A program made the translations under genes and the position numbers. Below are positions 63,869 through 64,000 of a DNA stretch of 64,000 nt, one piece after another; position 1 is the stretch's first letter; every line of letters begins with the position of its first letter. Under the pieces are notes generated by a model, which did not search any database, was not told where the DNA came from, and saw only the letters and a list, made by a program, of their open reading frames with translations. Source of the DNA: Pseudarthrobacter sp. ATCC 49987 (GTDB taxonomy: Bacteria; Actinomycetota; Actinomycetes; Actinomycetales; Micrococcaceae); the NCBI RefSeq assembly GCF_009928425.1, contig NZ_JAABNS010000001.1, forward strand, positions 1,798,001 to 1,862,000, in the 5' to 3' direction.

Positions 63869-64000
63869 GTGCACAGCATACAGACACCGCCCACCCGCCC
63901 CTTCAGCCGCAACTTTCCTCCACATCCCGCCAACCATGCATCAGGCGCAATCGGGCACGTATCGGTAGTTTGCGGACTAGCTTTTGAACGAATAGCTCTT

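Overview
The window is high-GC, gene-dense chromosomal DNA from an actinobacterium, most likely Micrococcales of the Arthrobacter/Pseudarthrobacter type. The case rests on the whiA-yvcK-rapZ-uvrC order, a DUF222/HNH (13E12-type) gene, an Eis-type acetyltransferase, a CoaE-GrpB fusion and strongly GC-biased third codon positions. Identities come from reading translated motifs; no database search was run. No tRNA, rRNA, CRISPR array, insertion sequence or prophage was seen.

Region by region. 1-8.5 kb: minus-strand whiA (cut by the window edge), yvcK, rapZ and uvrC, then a truncated RibD/DHFR-like remnant, a DUF222 HNH nuclease, and a plsC/HAD pair. 8.5-16.6 kb: uvrA with a likely LexA box, a GntR regulator coupled to an asymmetric heterodimeric ABC exporter, and tam. 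16.7-28.5 kb: a Ski2-like helicase, GNAT, prolyl aminopeptidase, MFS, terC behind a yybP-ykoY (Mn2+) riboswitch, uvrB, coaE-grpB, YigZ and a second GNAT. 28.5-29.4 kb: a gene-free convergent gap filled by an unusual palindromic repeat family. 29.4-38.7 kb: rpsA, eis, polA, a thioesterase, a RibD-like reductase and a phosphate transporter. 38.8-46 kb: a stress-type cluster (USP, a toroid-repeat protein, erythromycin esterase, beta-CASP hydrolase, acyl-CoA ligase) with DosR/DevR-like boxes in its divergent promoters. 46-50 kb: tspO, a dienelactone hydrolase and a YdeP-type molybdopterin oxidoreductase. 50-61.9 kb: a DUF6457 gene, a LysR regulator, and a divergent, tightly overlapping coxMSL operon (form I aerobic CO dehydrogenase) with its maturation genes. 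61.9-64 kb: a Sua5/YciO protein, a small membrane protein, a stretch of decayed gene fragments and a VOC protein.

How the genes work together. UvrA, UvrB, UvrC and PolA, i.e. damage recognition, incision and resynthesis of nucleotide excision repair, all lie within 33 kb but in separate transcription units. The cox operon encodes the FAD, 2Fe-2S and molybdenum subunits, an AAA ATPase and VWA protein for active-site maturation, a nucleotidyltransferase for molybdopterin cofactor, two XdhC-type proteins (one carrying a YHS metal-binding domain) and a membrane-anchored CoxG; together they should oxidise CO at the membrane.

The most unusual signal is an 81-bp palindromic element. It has GGRCATG boxes at fixed +1, +30 and +70 offsets around a symmetric core. 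It occurs three times in a 105-bp tandem array (28.5-28.8 kb), twice more at 29.0-29.25 kb, and once 21 kb away at 49988-50068. Both loci lie between convergent genes. Its function is unknown.
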